DNA of 64,000 bases, taken from NCBI RefSeq assembly GCF_001269345.1, contig NZ_CXOP01000002.1, forward strand, positions 124,853-188,852. The letters run 5' to 3'. The notes under the pieces were generated by a model that did not search any database, was not told where the DNA came from, and was given only the letters and a program-made list of their open reading frames with translations. The position numbers were made by a program, and so were the translations under genes. Shown piece after piece: positions 46,236 through 54,646 of the stretch. Every line of letters begins with the position of its first letter. Positions within the stretch are counted from its first letter, which is position 1. The stretch comes from Limnohabitans sp. 2KL-27 (lineage in GTDB: Bacteria > Pseudomonadota > Gammaproteobacteria > Burkholderiales > Burkholderiaceae_C).

Positions 46236-47500
46236 CCGGGCGCGGCCAGCAACTGGCACGACACCGGCAAACCTTCGGTCGGGCAAGGAAAGGACAAAGC
46301 GGGCGCGCCCAGCATATTGGCCAGGCACGCCCAATCGGCCTGGCTGGCGGGTGCGGCGTTGGTGTGGGCAAAAGCGGTGTGCGGCGTGGTGGGCAAGAGC
46401 AGGACATCGATGTCTGCGAACACTGCGCCGGCCTGCGCACGCAAGCCGTCGATGGCAGCCTGACTGGCTTGCCGTTTTTCAGGGCCCAACCGGGCGCCGT
46501 AATGCAGCATTTTTTGCAGGCCGGCACTCAAACCGGGCAGCTCAGGGCCCAAAGCGTTCAGCCAGTAATCCGCCCCCTCCCACTCGCTCATGAGCAAGGC
46601 GTGCAAGCGGTTTCGGGCGGGCGACCAATCGGGGAAGTGCACGGTTTGCACCTGCGCACCCAGCGTCTGCAGACGCTGCTGCGTGGCCTGCCAGGCTTGG
46701 TGCACAGTCGGGGCCATGTCCACCTCGTGGGTTTGCGGCAGGATGCCCACGCGCAAACCGCGCCACACGCTGGCCTGCGCAACGGGTGCCAAGCGGATGC
46801 CCAAGAGGCAAGCCATCGTTTGCGCGAGGTCGTGGCCACTGCGCGCCAATGGGCCCGCCACATCCAGCGTGGGGCTCAGGGGCACGATACCGTCCATGGG
46901 GATGCGCGTGCGCGTGGGGATCATGCCCATCACGCCGCAGTAAGCGGCCGGAATGCGGACCGAGCCCATGGTGTCGGTGCCCATGGCGATGGTGCACAGG
47001 TGATCGGCCACGGCAGCGGCCGAGCCACCGCTGGAGCCGCCCGGCGTGTGCCCCTCGCGCAAGGGGTTGATGCAGCGGCCATACACCGGGTTGTCGGTGG
47101 TGGCCCCCAAGGCGGCTTCGTGCATGTTGAGTTTGCCCAGCAGCACCATGCCGGCATCGCGCAGTCGCTGGTAAACGGGCGCATCGTGTTCAGGCATGCG
47201 CTGTGCGTAGGCCGCTGTGCCTGCCGTGCAGGGCATACCGACCACATCGATGTTGTCTTTGAGGGCCATCACCACCCCATCGAGCGGCCCCAGCGGCTGC
47301 CCGCCGGCCAATCGCTTGGCACTGGCCTGGGCCTGTTGCAAGGCCAGCTCTTCGCACACGTGCACAAAGGCCTGCAGTGCCGGGTTGCGCTGCGCGATGC
47401 GTGCCAAGTGCGCACGGGTCACGGCCACAGGGTCGGTGAGGCCTTGCGCATAAGCCTGCTGCAAAGCGGCCGAATTCAAAAGGGTCAGGTCCTGGTGCAT
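46181..47500 (-). CDS. amidase (GatA/AS family)
   Basis: Amidase-signature hydrolase of 439 residues with the Ser-cisSer-Lys triad: Lys81 in ALKDNID, the cis-Ser in GGSSGGSAAA (154-163), and the nucleophile Ser180 in GTDTMGSVR, where the family usually has TDTGGS. It hydrolyses carboxamides; substrate unknown. Convergent with the operon, so under separate control, but next to it and probably in the same pathway. Followed by an EamA permease gene on the same strand. Confidence 0.9.
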   Translation of the reverse strand: MHQDLTLLNSAALQQAYAQGLTDPVAVTRAHLARIAQRNPALQAFVHVCEELALQQAQASAKRLAGGQPLGPLDGVVMALKDNIDVVGMPCTAGTAAYAQRMPEHDAPVYQRLRDAGMVLLGKLNMHEAALGATTDNPVYGRCINPLREGHTPGGSSGGSAAAVADHLCTIAMGTDTMGSVRIPAAYCGVMGMIPTRTRIPMDGIVPLSPTLDVAGPLARSGHDLAQTMACLLGIRLAPVAQASVWRGLRVGILPQTHEVDMAPTVHQAWQATQQRLQTLGAQVQTVHFPDWSPARNRLHALLMSEWEGADYWLNALGPELPGLSAGLQKMLHYGARLGPEKRQASQAAIDGLRAQAGAVFADIDVLLLPTTPHTAFAHTNAAPASQADWACLANMLGAPALSFPCPTEGLPVSCQLLAAPGQDERLLSLACALDTFWD

Positions 47501-47506
47501 GGTCAG

Positions 47507-48424
47507 TCAGGTGTCGGCCGCTTGTCGGGCCGGTGCAGGGGGGGTGCTGGCGGGCCACAGCACAGAAGCAATGGCCAGCACGATCAGCACGATGGCGGCC
47601 CAGTCTTGCCAATGCAAGGCTTCGTTGAGGAAGTAGGCCCCGCTGAACACGCCCAGCACTGGAATGAACATCACACTCAGCGTGGAGGCCAGCGGCGGCA
47701 AATTGCGCGCCAGCGAGAGCCAGGCCGCTTGGGCAAACACAAACACGCCAAAGGCGTTGTACACGATGGCGACCCAGGCCATCTGAGGCGGTGGCCCCCA
47801 ATGGTCACGCTCAAATGCAAAGGCCAGAACACTCATGAGCACGCTGCTCATGCAGGTCATCCAGAACACCAAGGCCAATGTCGGCGCCTGGATGCGGGTG
47901 TGGCGGATTTGCTGCGTGCCCAAACCCCAAAAAGCGGCCGCCACCAGCCCCAGCACCACGCCCAGCGGTTTGCCCGAGATGGCGCTCAATTCATGCCAGA
48001 GCAACAGCACCACCCCCAAAGCCGCACACCCCACCCCGAACCAGCCCCGCCAGCGCAGCGCTGCCCCGTACCAAAACACACCGATCATGGCGGAAAAAAT
48101 CGGCATGGTGTAACCCAGGATGGCAGAGCGGCCACTCGAGAGGCTTTGCACCGCCAGCATGATCAGCATGTGCCAGACCAGCATGTTGGTGGTGGCGAGC
48201 ATGAAGAGCTCTTTCCAGTCGGCCCTCGGAATCCTGAAGGGGACTTTTTTGACATACAGCACGAGCGCCAGAAAGGGCAGCCCCATCCACATGCTCAAAC
48301 TGCGAAAAGACAAAGGCGGGAAGTGGTTCACGCCCAACTTGAGCATGGGCCAGTTGAAACCCCAGACCAAAGTCAGCGTGATCAGCAGCGTGATTTGTTG
48401 TCGGCTCAGGGTCATGAAGGCCAT
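47507..48424 (-). CDS. DMT-family (EamA) permease
   Basis: A 305-residue membrane protein with ten hydrophobic helices arranged as two EamA repeats (LTLVWGFNWPMLKLG first; AAAFWGLGTQQIRH second). The family exports metabolites such as amino acids. Starts at 48424 or, three codons later, 48415. It lies just upstream of the amidase gene, 6 bases apart, and is probably cotranscribed with it, possibly exporting the product. Confidence 0.87.
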   Translation of the reverse strand: MAFMTLSRQQITLLITLTLVWGFNWPMLKLGVNHFPPLSFRSLSMWMGLPFLALVLYVKKVPFRIPRADWKELFMLATTNMLVWHMLIMLAVQSLSSGRSAILGYTMPIFSAMIGVFWYGAALRWRGWFGVGCAALGVVLLLWHELSAISGKPLGVVLGLVAAAFWGLGTQQIRHTRIQAPTLALVFWMTCMSSVLMSVLAFAFERDHWGPPPQMAWVAIVYNAFGVFVFAQAAWLSLARNLPPLASTLSVMFIPVLGVFSGAYFLNEALHWQDWAAIVLIVLAIASVLWPASTPPAPARQAADT

Positions 48425-48495
48425 GGTAGCGCAGGCCCATGGCCTTCGCTGACCAGGCGGCGACAAGCCCCTCGCCTGCGGGCAGCGCGCTGAGC

Positions 48496-49308
48496 TTACG
48501 AGCCGCGCACCACGCTCATCGCCATCACCAGATCGGCCCAGGCTTTGGCCTTGTCGGGCAAGTTGCGCAGCAGTATGTCGGGGTGATAAGTCGCCACCAC
48601 AGGCACGCCTTGGTAACTGTGGACTTGGCCACGCAATTTGCCCAGCGGCTCGGTCGACTGCAGCACCGCCTGAATGGCAAACCTGCCCATCAACACAATG
48701 ACTTTGGGCTTGACGAGGGCCACCTGCCGCGCCAAATACGGCTCGCACGTGGCCAATTCTTGCGGGCTGGGGTTGCGGCTGCCGGGCAGTGGGCACTTCA
48801 AGCTGCTGGTGATGTAAACACCCCTTTCGCCTTTCGCCTCACGGCTCAAACCTACTGCTTTGAGCATGTTGTCGAGCAGTTGCTTGGATGGACCGACAAA
48901 AGCCTCACCATGCTGGCCGTCGGCTTCGACAGGCGGGTCACCAATGACCAACCAATCGGCTTGCACATCCCCCACACCCAACACGGCCTGCTGGCGATTC
49001 GCGCACAAATCACAGGCCCGGCAACTGGCCACGGTGGCTTGCAAGGCGGCCCAGTCCATCTGGTCCACGCCCTCGGCCAGGGGCTGACCCACCCGGGCAA
49101 GGGCCGGTGTGGGGGCTGGGGCCGCAGGACGCGAGACGGGCAACGCTGCGGGCGCAGTTACCGCAAGGGCCACCTCCGGCGCTGCAGCAAGGGCCTGAAC
49201 CTCGGGCTGTTCCTCGGCGGTGCGCTGCGGCCACCACACGCGCACGCCCATCTCGGCCAGCATGGCGCGTTGGCGGTCGTCCAGGTCGAATCGGGTGGGG
49301 TCGCTCAT
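48496..49308 (-). CDS. type-4 (Fe-S) uracil-DNA glycosylase family protein
   Basis: Base-excision repair enzyme of 270 residues. Cysteines for a 4Fe-4S cluster are CRACDLC (96-102), SLKCPLPGS and ATCEPYL. Motif 1 reads GDPPVEADGQHGEAFVG (123 onward) where family 4 has GEAPG, and the C-terminal motif is TYHPDILLRN. The first 80 residues are an Ala/Pro-rich extension. Located immediately after rimI (7 bases), as in other Burkholderiales. Confidence 0.88.
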   Translation of the reverse strand: MSDPTRFDLDDRQRAMLAEMGVRVWWPQRTAEEQPEVQALAAAPEVALAVTAPAALPVSRPAAPAPTPALARVGQPLAEGVDQMDWAALQATVASCRACDLCANRQQAVLGVGDVQADWLVIGDPPVEADGQHGEAFVGPSKQLLDNMLKAVGLSREAKGERGVYITSSLKCPLPGSRNPSPQELATCEPYLARQVALVKPKVIVLMGRFAIQAVLQSTEPLGKLRGQVHSYQGVPVVATYHPDILLRNLPDKAKAWADLVMAMSVVRGS

Positions 49309-49315
49309 GTTGGGC

Positions 49316-49825
49316 TCACAGTTTCAAACTCATCACCACCGCATGCTCACGCTGCTGGCGGCCTGCAGGATAGTAATCCTTGCGGATGCTGACTTGCTTG
49401 AAGCCGTAGCGCTCGTAGACTTTCTGTGCTCGCAGATTGCTTTGCCGCACCTCCAGCCACAACCATTGCGCCCCTGCATGGCGAGACATGAGCGACAAAG
49501 CGTCCAGCATCATGTGCCCCCAGCCTTGCCCCTGGTGCGCAGGGGCCACGGTGATGTTGAGCAAATGCATCTCTTCAAAGCCGCGCATGGCCAAAAAGTA
49601 GCCGAGCAATTCGCCATCGAGCCACAGGCACTGGGCATCAAACAAGGGGTTGAGCGAGTCCCGAAAATTGCCCGATGTCCAAGGGTGGCTGTAGGCGGTT
49701 TGCTCGATGGCCATGACCGCGTCCAAGTTGTCCTGTGTCATGGGGGCCAGCGTGACACGGTTGCGTGTGGCCTCCGAAGGCTGCGGGCGTGTGGACAACT
49801 TGTCAGCGCTCATGACCGCACTCAT
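49316..49825 (-). CDS. rimI: ribosomal protein alanine N-acetyltransferase
   Basis: GNAT-fold acetyltransferase of 169 residues, expected to acetylate the N-terminal alanine of ribosomal protein S18. The acetyl-CoA motif A is VAPAHQGQGWGHMM, and the C-terminal motif B is NLRAQKVYERYGFKQV. The start overlaps the tsaB stop by four bases, so translation is coupled; tsaB-rimI is a long conserved pair. Confidence 0.92.
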   Translation of the reverse strand: MSAVMSADKLSTRPQPSEATRNRVTLAPMTQDNLDAVMAIEQTAYSHPWTSGNFRDSLNPLFDAQCLWLDGELLGYFLAMRGFEEMHLLNITVAPAHQGQGWGHMMLDALSLMSRHAGAQWLWLEVRQSNLRAQKVYERYGFKQVSIRKDYYPAGRQQREHAVVMSLKL

Positions 49826-50622
49826 GGCTGCGCCGTGGCCTTGGCCAAAGCAGACTGGGCCTGCAGGGCTTGTGCCTTCATGGCGTCGCGCTCGGCGGTG
49901 GTGTTGGCCACTTTGTCGCGGATATAGAGCGGCATGGCTTGTTCGGCCGGCACCGCCAAACCCTGCGCCCACAAGGCCGGGGCCAGGCGCAGCAAAGCGG
50001 CAGCGGTGGGCAGGGCCTCGCAGCGCAAACCACCGGACACCCCCTGCAACAAACGATCGCCGTAAGCGGCAAAGGCATTGCCCGCCTGCAACACCATGCG
50101 GCCCTCGGGCATCTGCAATTTTTCAGGGGCACCCACCTGCAAGGGTGCGGCTTCCTGCCAAAGCCCGTGGCTTGCCCCCGGCACGGGCTGCCAGTGGTAA
50201 ACGGCGCTGTAGACCTCGTCCATGCGGGCATCCAAAAGCGCCAGCACAGAGAGCGCGGTATCGGGCGCGAGAGCCCCCGCTTGCACTTGCGACCAGCGTG
50301 CCTCTTCGGCCACGGCCAGCAGGGTGTCAACAGGCAACACCGGCAGATCGACCCCAAAGGCCAAGCCTTGCGCCACAGCGCAGGCCGTGCGCAAGCCGGT
50401 GAATGAGCCCGGGCCCCGGCCGAACACGATGGCGTCGAGCGAGGCCAGCGGCATGCCGGCCTCGTCCAGCAAGGCCAGCACCGCCGGGATCAAACCGCTG
50501 GAAGCCTGTGCGCCACCGGGCAGGGTTTGGCTCCAGACCTGCTGGCCGCGTGCCACGGCCAAAGACAGCACATCGGTGCTGGTGTCAAAGGCCAGCCAAC
50601 GTCGCTCAGCGCTGCCGCTCAT
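49822..50622 (-). CDS. tsaB: t6A threonylcarbamoyltransferase complex subunit TsaB
   Basis: ASKHA-fold scaffold of the TsaBDE complex that makes N6-threonylcarbamoyladenosine at position 37 of tRNAs. The 266-residue protein starts LAFDTSTDVLSLA and has the GRGPGSFTGLRTACAVAQGL signature. It overlaps rimI at its 3' end (ATGA), and its start overlaps the stop of the DMT gene upstream, so the three are one unit. Confidence 0.93.
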   Translation of the reverse strand: MSGSAERRWLAFDTSTDVLSLAVARGQQVWSQTLPGGAQASSGLIPAVLALLDEAGMPLASLDAIVFGRGPGSFTGLRTACAVAQGLAFGVDLPVLPVDTLLAVAEEARWSQVQAGALAPDTALSVLALLDARMDEVYSAVYHWQPVPGASHGLWQEAAPLQVGAPEKLQMPEGRMVLQAGNAFAAYGDRLLQGVSGGLRCEALPTAAALLRLAPALWAQGLAVPAEQAMPLYIRDKVANTTAERDAMKAQALQAQSALAKATAQP

Positions 50623-51602
50623 GGCCGACCTCCAGGTGGGGACGACAGGGGAGCGACCTCGGGCTTTTTGACCTGCCGCACGCCAAACAAAATGCCGCCT
50701 GTGACCAGCGCCAGCCCGGCCAGCAAATTCCAATGCATGGGCTCGCCCAGAAACCACACCGCACCCAAAGCAGACAGGCCCGGCACCAGGGCCGTGATCA
50801 TGGTCGACCGCACCGGGCCGTAGTGGCGCACCATCTGGGTGAAGGTGATGCCCGAGATGACCACCGAGCCCATGCCCTGGAACACGGCCTGGAACAGGAC
50901 CTCGGTCCAAGGCACCTGCATCAAATGAGTAGGCAACAGCCCCAGGCCAATCAAAGTGAGGTACACGGGCACAAAACTGACAAACGCAAACGCGGTGATG
51001 GCCATGGTGGCTCGCACCGCGTCCAGCCCATGCCGGCGCACCGTGATGCTGTAACCCGCCCAACAGCAAGCGGCGGTCATGAACAGCAAATCGCCCTTCC
51101 AAACTTCGCCGCCGTCAAAAGCCATGAGCAAGCTGGCTCCGCCCACCAGCACATCGCCCAGCACAATGAAACCCAGCCCCAGTGTGCGGGCCGATGACAC
51201 TTGCTCACGCAAGACCAGCCAGGCCAGCAAGGTGGTCCACAAGGGCAAGCTGCCGGGCAAGAGCACCGAAGCATGGGAGGCCGGCGCAAAAAAGAAGCCT
51301 GTGTAAGCCAGTACGGCGTAAAGCAAGCCCCCCAACAAGCCGGCCTGCACGGTTGGGGCCAAGGGCAAAGGCGACAATCCGCCCAAAGAGCCCACTTTCT
51401 GCCCGGCCTGGCGAGCGGAGCGCATCAGCCACCAAGCCCAAGGCAACAAGATGCTGCTGGCCCCGAGAACGCGGGCCAGCGCGATGTCCAGGGGCAGCAA
51501 GCCCCGTGACGCCGAAGCCCGCGCAATGACAATGAAACCGGTCCAGATGAGCACCGTGATGACCGCCGAAGCCAGACCCACGGTTTTTGAAGAAAATCGC
51601 AT
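50619..51602 (-). CDS. DMT-family (EamA) permease
   Basis: A 327-residue protein of ten hydrophobic helices with two EamA halves (ITVLIWTGFIVIARASA; then LLFMTAACCWAGYSI). Substrate unknown. It ends four bases into tsaB. The start at 51602 is favoured over an in-frame ATG four codons upstream by the family N-terminus. Divergent from dacB across 78 bases. Confidence 0.87.
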   Translation of the reverse strand: MRFSSKTVGLASAVITVLIWTGFIVIARASASRGLLPLDIALARVLGASSILLPWAWWLMRSARQAGQKVGSLGGLSPLPLAPTVQAGLLGGLLYAVLAYTGFFFAPASHASVLLPGSLPLWTTLLAWLVLREQVSSARTLGLGFIVLGDVLVGGASLLMAFDGGEVWKGDLLFMTAACCWAGYSITVRRHGLDAVRATMAITAFAFVSFVPVYLTLIGLGLLPTHLMQVPWTEVLFQAVFQGMGSVVISGITFTQMVRHYGPVRSTMITALVPGLSALGAVWFLGEPMHWNLLAGLALVTGGILFGVRQVKKPEVAPLSSPPGGRP

Positions 51603-51680
51603 GGCCCGAATCATACGGGGCCACAGTGCAAGCTTGTCCTTTGCCGCCGGATCTTCGCCTGTGCCCGTTAGACTTGCGCG

Positions 51681-53288
51681 ATGTCCGCTTCCCGCGCCAG
51701 GCGCCCATTTTTGTTCACACTCGCCCACGCCGCCAGTGCAGCGCTGGCCCTGAGCAGCGCGCTGGTCTGGCCGGCCAGCGCCCAAAGCAGTGCACAAAAC
51801 AGCCGCCTCACCCACACCGAGGGGGACCAGCAAACCCCTGGTGGCCGCGCCCACGCTGCGCTGCCCCGGCAGGTCCTGCAAACCCTGCAAAAGGCCCAAG
51901 TTCCCCCCTCGGCCCTGAGCGTGCTCATCGCCCCCCTGCCCAATGGCCCAGGGTCTGGAAAAGCCTTGCCACGGCATTTGTCACACCATGCGCAAGCCAG
52001 TGTCAACCCGGCCTCGGTCATGAAACTGTTCACCACCTACGCCGGCTTGAGCCTGCTGGGGCCGGATCACGTCTGGCGCAACCGGGTGTACACCGACGGG
52101 CCTGTGCGCGATGGCGTGCTGCAGGGCAACTTGGTCGTGCGCGGCAGCGGCGACCCCAAGCTGGTGGTCGAGCGCCTGCAGGAATTGCTGAACCAAGTGC
52201 GATCAGCGGGTGTGCGCGAGGTGCGCGGGGACATCGTGCTCGACCGCAGCGTGTTCGACGTGCGCGAACGCAGTGAGCCCTTTGATGACGAACCCCTGCG
52301 GCCCTACAACGCGGGCCCCGACGGGCTGCTGCTCAACTTCAAGGCGGTGGTCTACAAGTTCACGCCCGACGCCGCCAGCGGCCTGGTGCAGGTGCGCTTT
52401 GAGCCACCGCTGGCGGGTTTTTCCGCCCCCACGCAATTGCCGCTGACACAGGCCCCTTGCAGCGACTGGCGTCGCCAGCTCCAAGCCGACTTCAGCCAGC
52501 CCCAGCAAGTGCGCTTTACAGGACGCTACCCCGCCAGCTGCGGTGAGCGCGAATGGCCGGTGGCCTACCCCGAGCCCGAAGCCTATGCGCCCCGCGTCAT
52601 GCAGGCCCTGTGGCAAGAAGGGGGCGGGAAGCTCACGGGACAGGTGCGCTACGGCCCCCGCCCTGCATCGGCTCGGCTGCTGCTGGAAGCGCCCTCCTTG
52701 CCCTTGTCCGAGATCATCCAAGACATCAACAAATTCTCGAACAACGTGATGGCGCAGCAGCTGTACCTGACGCTGTCGAGCGAAATGGGCGCACCCGGGC
52801 GCTTTGAGGCCTCGCGCTTGCGCCTGTCGCAATGGTGGCGTCAAGGCTTTGCCGGTCACGCTGAGCCGGTGCTGGACAACGGCTCGGGGCTGTCACGCCA
52901 TGAGCGCAGCACCGCGCAGGCCCTCACCGCTTTGCTGCAGGCCGCCCACGCCAGCCCGCACGCCCGGCACTTTGTCGACTCGCTGGCCATTGCCGGGGTG
53001 GACGGCACCGCCGCCCGCCTCAAAGACCGCAGCCCGCAGTCGCCCGTGATCGGCCATGCCTGGCTCAAGACAGGATCGCTGCGCGATGTGGCCTCGGTGG
53101 CCGGTTATGTGCAGGGCCAAAGCGGCCAGCGCTACACCCTGGTGGCCGTGCTGCACCACCCCAACGCCCACCAGGCCCGGGCCGCGCTCGACCAGCTGCT
53201 GGAATGGACGGTGCGCGACACCGCGCCACCTGCCCAAAAAGAACAACCGGACCGTGCCAGACATGGCGCACTTCGTTCCTCGCGATGA
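51681..53288 (+). CDS. dacB: D-alanyl-D-alanine carboxypeptidase/endopeptidase (PBP4)
   Basis: Periplasmic class C penicillin-binding protein of 535 residues that trims and cleaves peptidoglycan cross-links. It has a signal peptide (cleavage after WPASA, about residue 34), SVMK at 112-115, SNN in FSNNVMAQQL, and KTG near residue 463. The C-terminal 13 residues, PDRARHGALRSSR, come from the inverted-repeat element at 53254-53327, which also supplies the stop codon. Confidence 0.92.
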   Translation: MSASRARRPFLFTLAHAASAALALSSALVWPASAQSSAQNSRLTHTEGDQQTPGGRAHAALPRQVLQTLQKAQVPPSALSVLIAPLPNGPGSGKALPRHLSHHAQASVNPASVMKLFTTYAGLSLLGPDHVWRNRVYTDGPVRDGVLQGNLVVRGSGDPKLVVERLQELLNQVRSAGVREVRGDIVLDRSVFDVRERSEPFDDEPLRPYNAGPDGLLLNFKAVVYKFTPDAASGLVQVRFEPPLAGFSAPTQLPLTQAPCSDWRRQLQADFSQPQQVRFTGRYPASCGEREWPVAYPEPEAYAPRVMQALWQEGGGKLTGQVRYGPRPASARLLLEAPSLPLSEIIQDINKFSNNVMAQQLYLTLSSEMGAPGRFEASRLRLSQWWRQGFAGHAEPVLDNGSGLSRHERSTAQALTALLQAAHASPHARHFVDSLAIAGVDGTAARLKDRSPQSPVIGHAWLKTGSLRDVASVAGYVQGQSGQRYTLVAVLHHPNAHQARAALDQLLEWTVRDTAPPAQKEQPDRARHGALRSSR

Positions 53289-53327
53289 CGGCTTTTTTGT
53301 CAGTACGAGGCCAGCTTCGCCATCCAT
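53254..53327. repeat. diverged inverted-repeat element overlapping the dacB 3' end
   Basis: The sequence has arms related to the element at 29201-29270: GTGCCAGACATGGCG...CCTCGCGATGAC, a T-rich loop GGCTTTTTT, then GTCAGTACGAGG...CTTCGCCATCCA. The inner arms CCTCG..GAC/GTC..CGAGG pair imperfectly. The dacB stop codon lies inside it at 53286-53288. It may double as the dacB terminator. Confidence 0.6.
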
Positions 53328-53359
53328 GAGCGCCTAAAGCCCCTCCCCCAAAGCACACC

Positions 53360-53614
53360 ATGAACCTCATCGACTGGGTTGGCTCTTTGGCCGCCATCCT
53401 GACCACCACCAGCTTCATCCCGCAAGCCTGGCAGACTTTTCGCACGCGTGACGTGAGCGGCATCTCATTGGGCATGTACAGCCTCTTCACCGTGGGCGTG
53501 GCCCTGTGGCTGGTCTATGGCATCTTGATGGTGGCTTGGCCCATCATCATCGCCAACGCCATCACCACCAGCCTGGCGCTGATGATTTTGGTGATGAAGT
53601 TGCGTTACCGCTGA
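53360..53614 (+). CDS. SemiSWEET (PQ-loop) sugar transporter
   Basis: A complete three-helix protein of 84 residues. It has the PQ motif in TTTSFIPQAWQTFRTRDVSG and the loop GMYSLFTVGVALWLVYG with the conserved Trp/Asn region. Bacterial SemiSWEETs form dimers that pass mono- or disaccharides. It is a stand-alone small gene, 71 bases after dacB and convergent with the Sua5-type gene. Confidence 0.88.
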   Translation: MNLIDWVGSLAAILTTTSFIPQAWQTFRTRDVSGISLGMYSLFTVGVALWLVYGILMVAWPIIIANAITTSLALMILVMKLRYR

Positions 53615-53621
53615 AGCCGCG

Positions 53622-54638
53622 TCAAGCCGCAGCCCGCTCAAGTCGGTCGCGCACGCCTTCCCACTCGGGCGTGTCGGGCGGCAGCTGCACCCAGATTTGC
53701 GTCACGCCCCGGGCGTCCAGGTCGCGCAAGACACTGAACAAATCGTGCGCGGCTTGCTCGGCTGTGCTGGCTTGCTCACGCCACAACACGCCTGCACCCG
53801 CGCCTGCACCCATGACGGGGTCGCTGGCAGGGCGCTCGGCCGACCAGACCCCCAGATTGTTGGCGTGCGGCCCCAGGGCCTGCAGTTTGGCCGCGATGTC
53901 TGGCGCCGACAGGAGGCGCACCTTGGCGCGCGGAGCGTAATGCGACGCCAGCGTGCCCGAGGCGCGGGGCGCGGGCTGACCCAGTGCCGCTTGCGGCGCG
54001 TCTTTACCCAGCACGGCGCGGCCGCAAGCCGCTTCAATTTGCGCCCGCGTGATGTGTCCGGGTCGCAGCAAAACGGGCTCGCCCCGGGTGCAGTCGATGA
54101 TGGTGGACTCGATGCCGACAGCGCATTCACCACCGTCCAAAATCAACAATTCAGGGCCCAACTCGGACTGCACATGTGCCGCGGTGGTGGGACTCACGCG
54201 GCCAAAGCGGTTGGCGCTGGGGGCCGAGACGCCCAGCACGCCCAACGGCAAACAAGCTTGCAACAAAGCTTGCGCCACCGGGTGCGAGGGGCAGCGCAGC
54301 CCGATCGAGTCTTGTCCGCCCGCCGAAGCCGTGGCCACGCCGCTGCGGCGCGGCAGGATCAAGGTGAGGGGGCCAGGCCAAAAAGCCTGCATCAAACGCT
54401 GCGCAAACTCGGGCACCTGCACCGCAAACAAAGGCACCTGGTCCTGACTGGCCACATGCACGATCAGCGGGTGGTCGGCAGGGCGGCCTTTGGCCGCAAA
54501 AATTTGCGCCACCGCCGCATCGTCGTTGGCGTTGGCCGCCAGGCCATACACGGTCTCGGTGGGCAGGCCAAGCAACTGACCGTCACGCAAAGCTTGCGCA
54601 GACTGCGCGATGGCGGCGTGCGAGGCACTCAGGATCAT
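53622..54638 (-). CDS. L-threonylcarbamoyladenylate synthase (Sua5/YrdC)
   Basis: Makes threonylcarbamoyl-AMP from threonine, bicarbonate and ATP, the first step of t6A; tsaB is also in this window. The 338-residue protein has the YrdC domain (TETVYGLAANA, IFAAKGRP, SAPSANRFGRVSPT, and STIIDC) and the C-terminal Sua5 domain beginning around residue 220 (ASHYAPRAKV). So it is the long Sua5 type rather than the short TsaC type. Follows purK on the same strand (8 bases). Confidence 0.92.
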   Translation of the reverse strand: MILSASHAAIAQSAQALRDGQLLGLPTETVYGLAANANDDAAVAQIFAAKGRPADHPLIVHVASQDQVPLFAVQVPEFAQRLMQAFWPGPLTLILPRRSGVATASAGGQDSIGLRCPSHPVAQALLQACLPLGVLGVSAPSANRFGRVSPTTAAHVQSELGPELLILDGGECAVGIESTIIDCTRGEPVLLRPGHITRAQIEAACGRAVLGKDAPQAALGQPAPRASGTLASHYAPRAKVRLLSAPDIAAKLQALGPHANNLGVWSAERPASDPVMGAGAGAGVLWREQASTAEQAAHDLFSVLRDLDARGVTQIWVQLPPDTPEWEGVRDRLERAAA

Positions 54639-54646
54639 GGTGGTCT

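Noticed and set aside
46157..48493. A 778-codon open frame on the plus strand
   Set aside because: It lies fully opposite the amidase and EamA genes, which have clear motifs. Its translation is rich in His, Gln, Gly and Arg, as expected of the antisense of a GC-rich gene.
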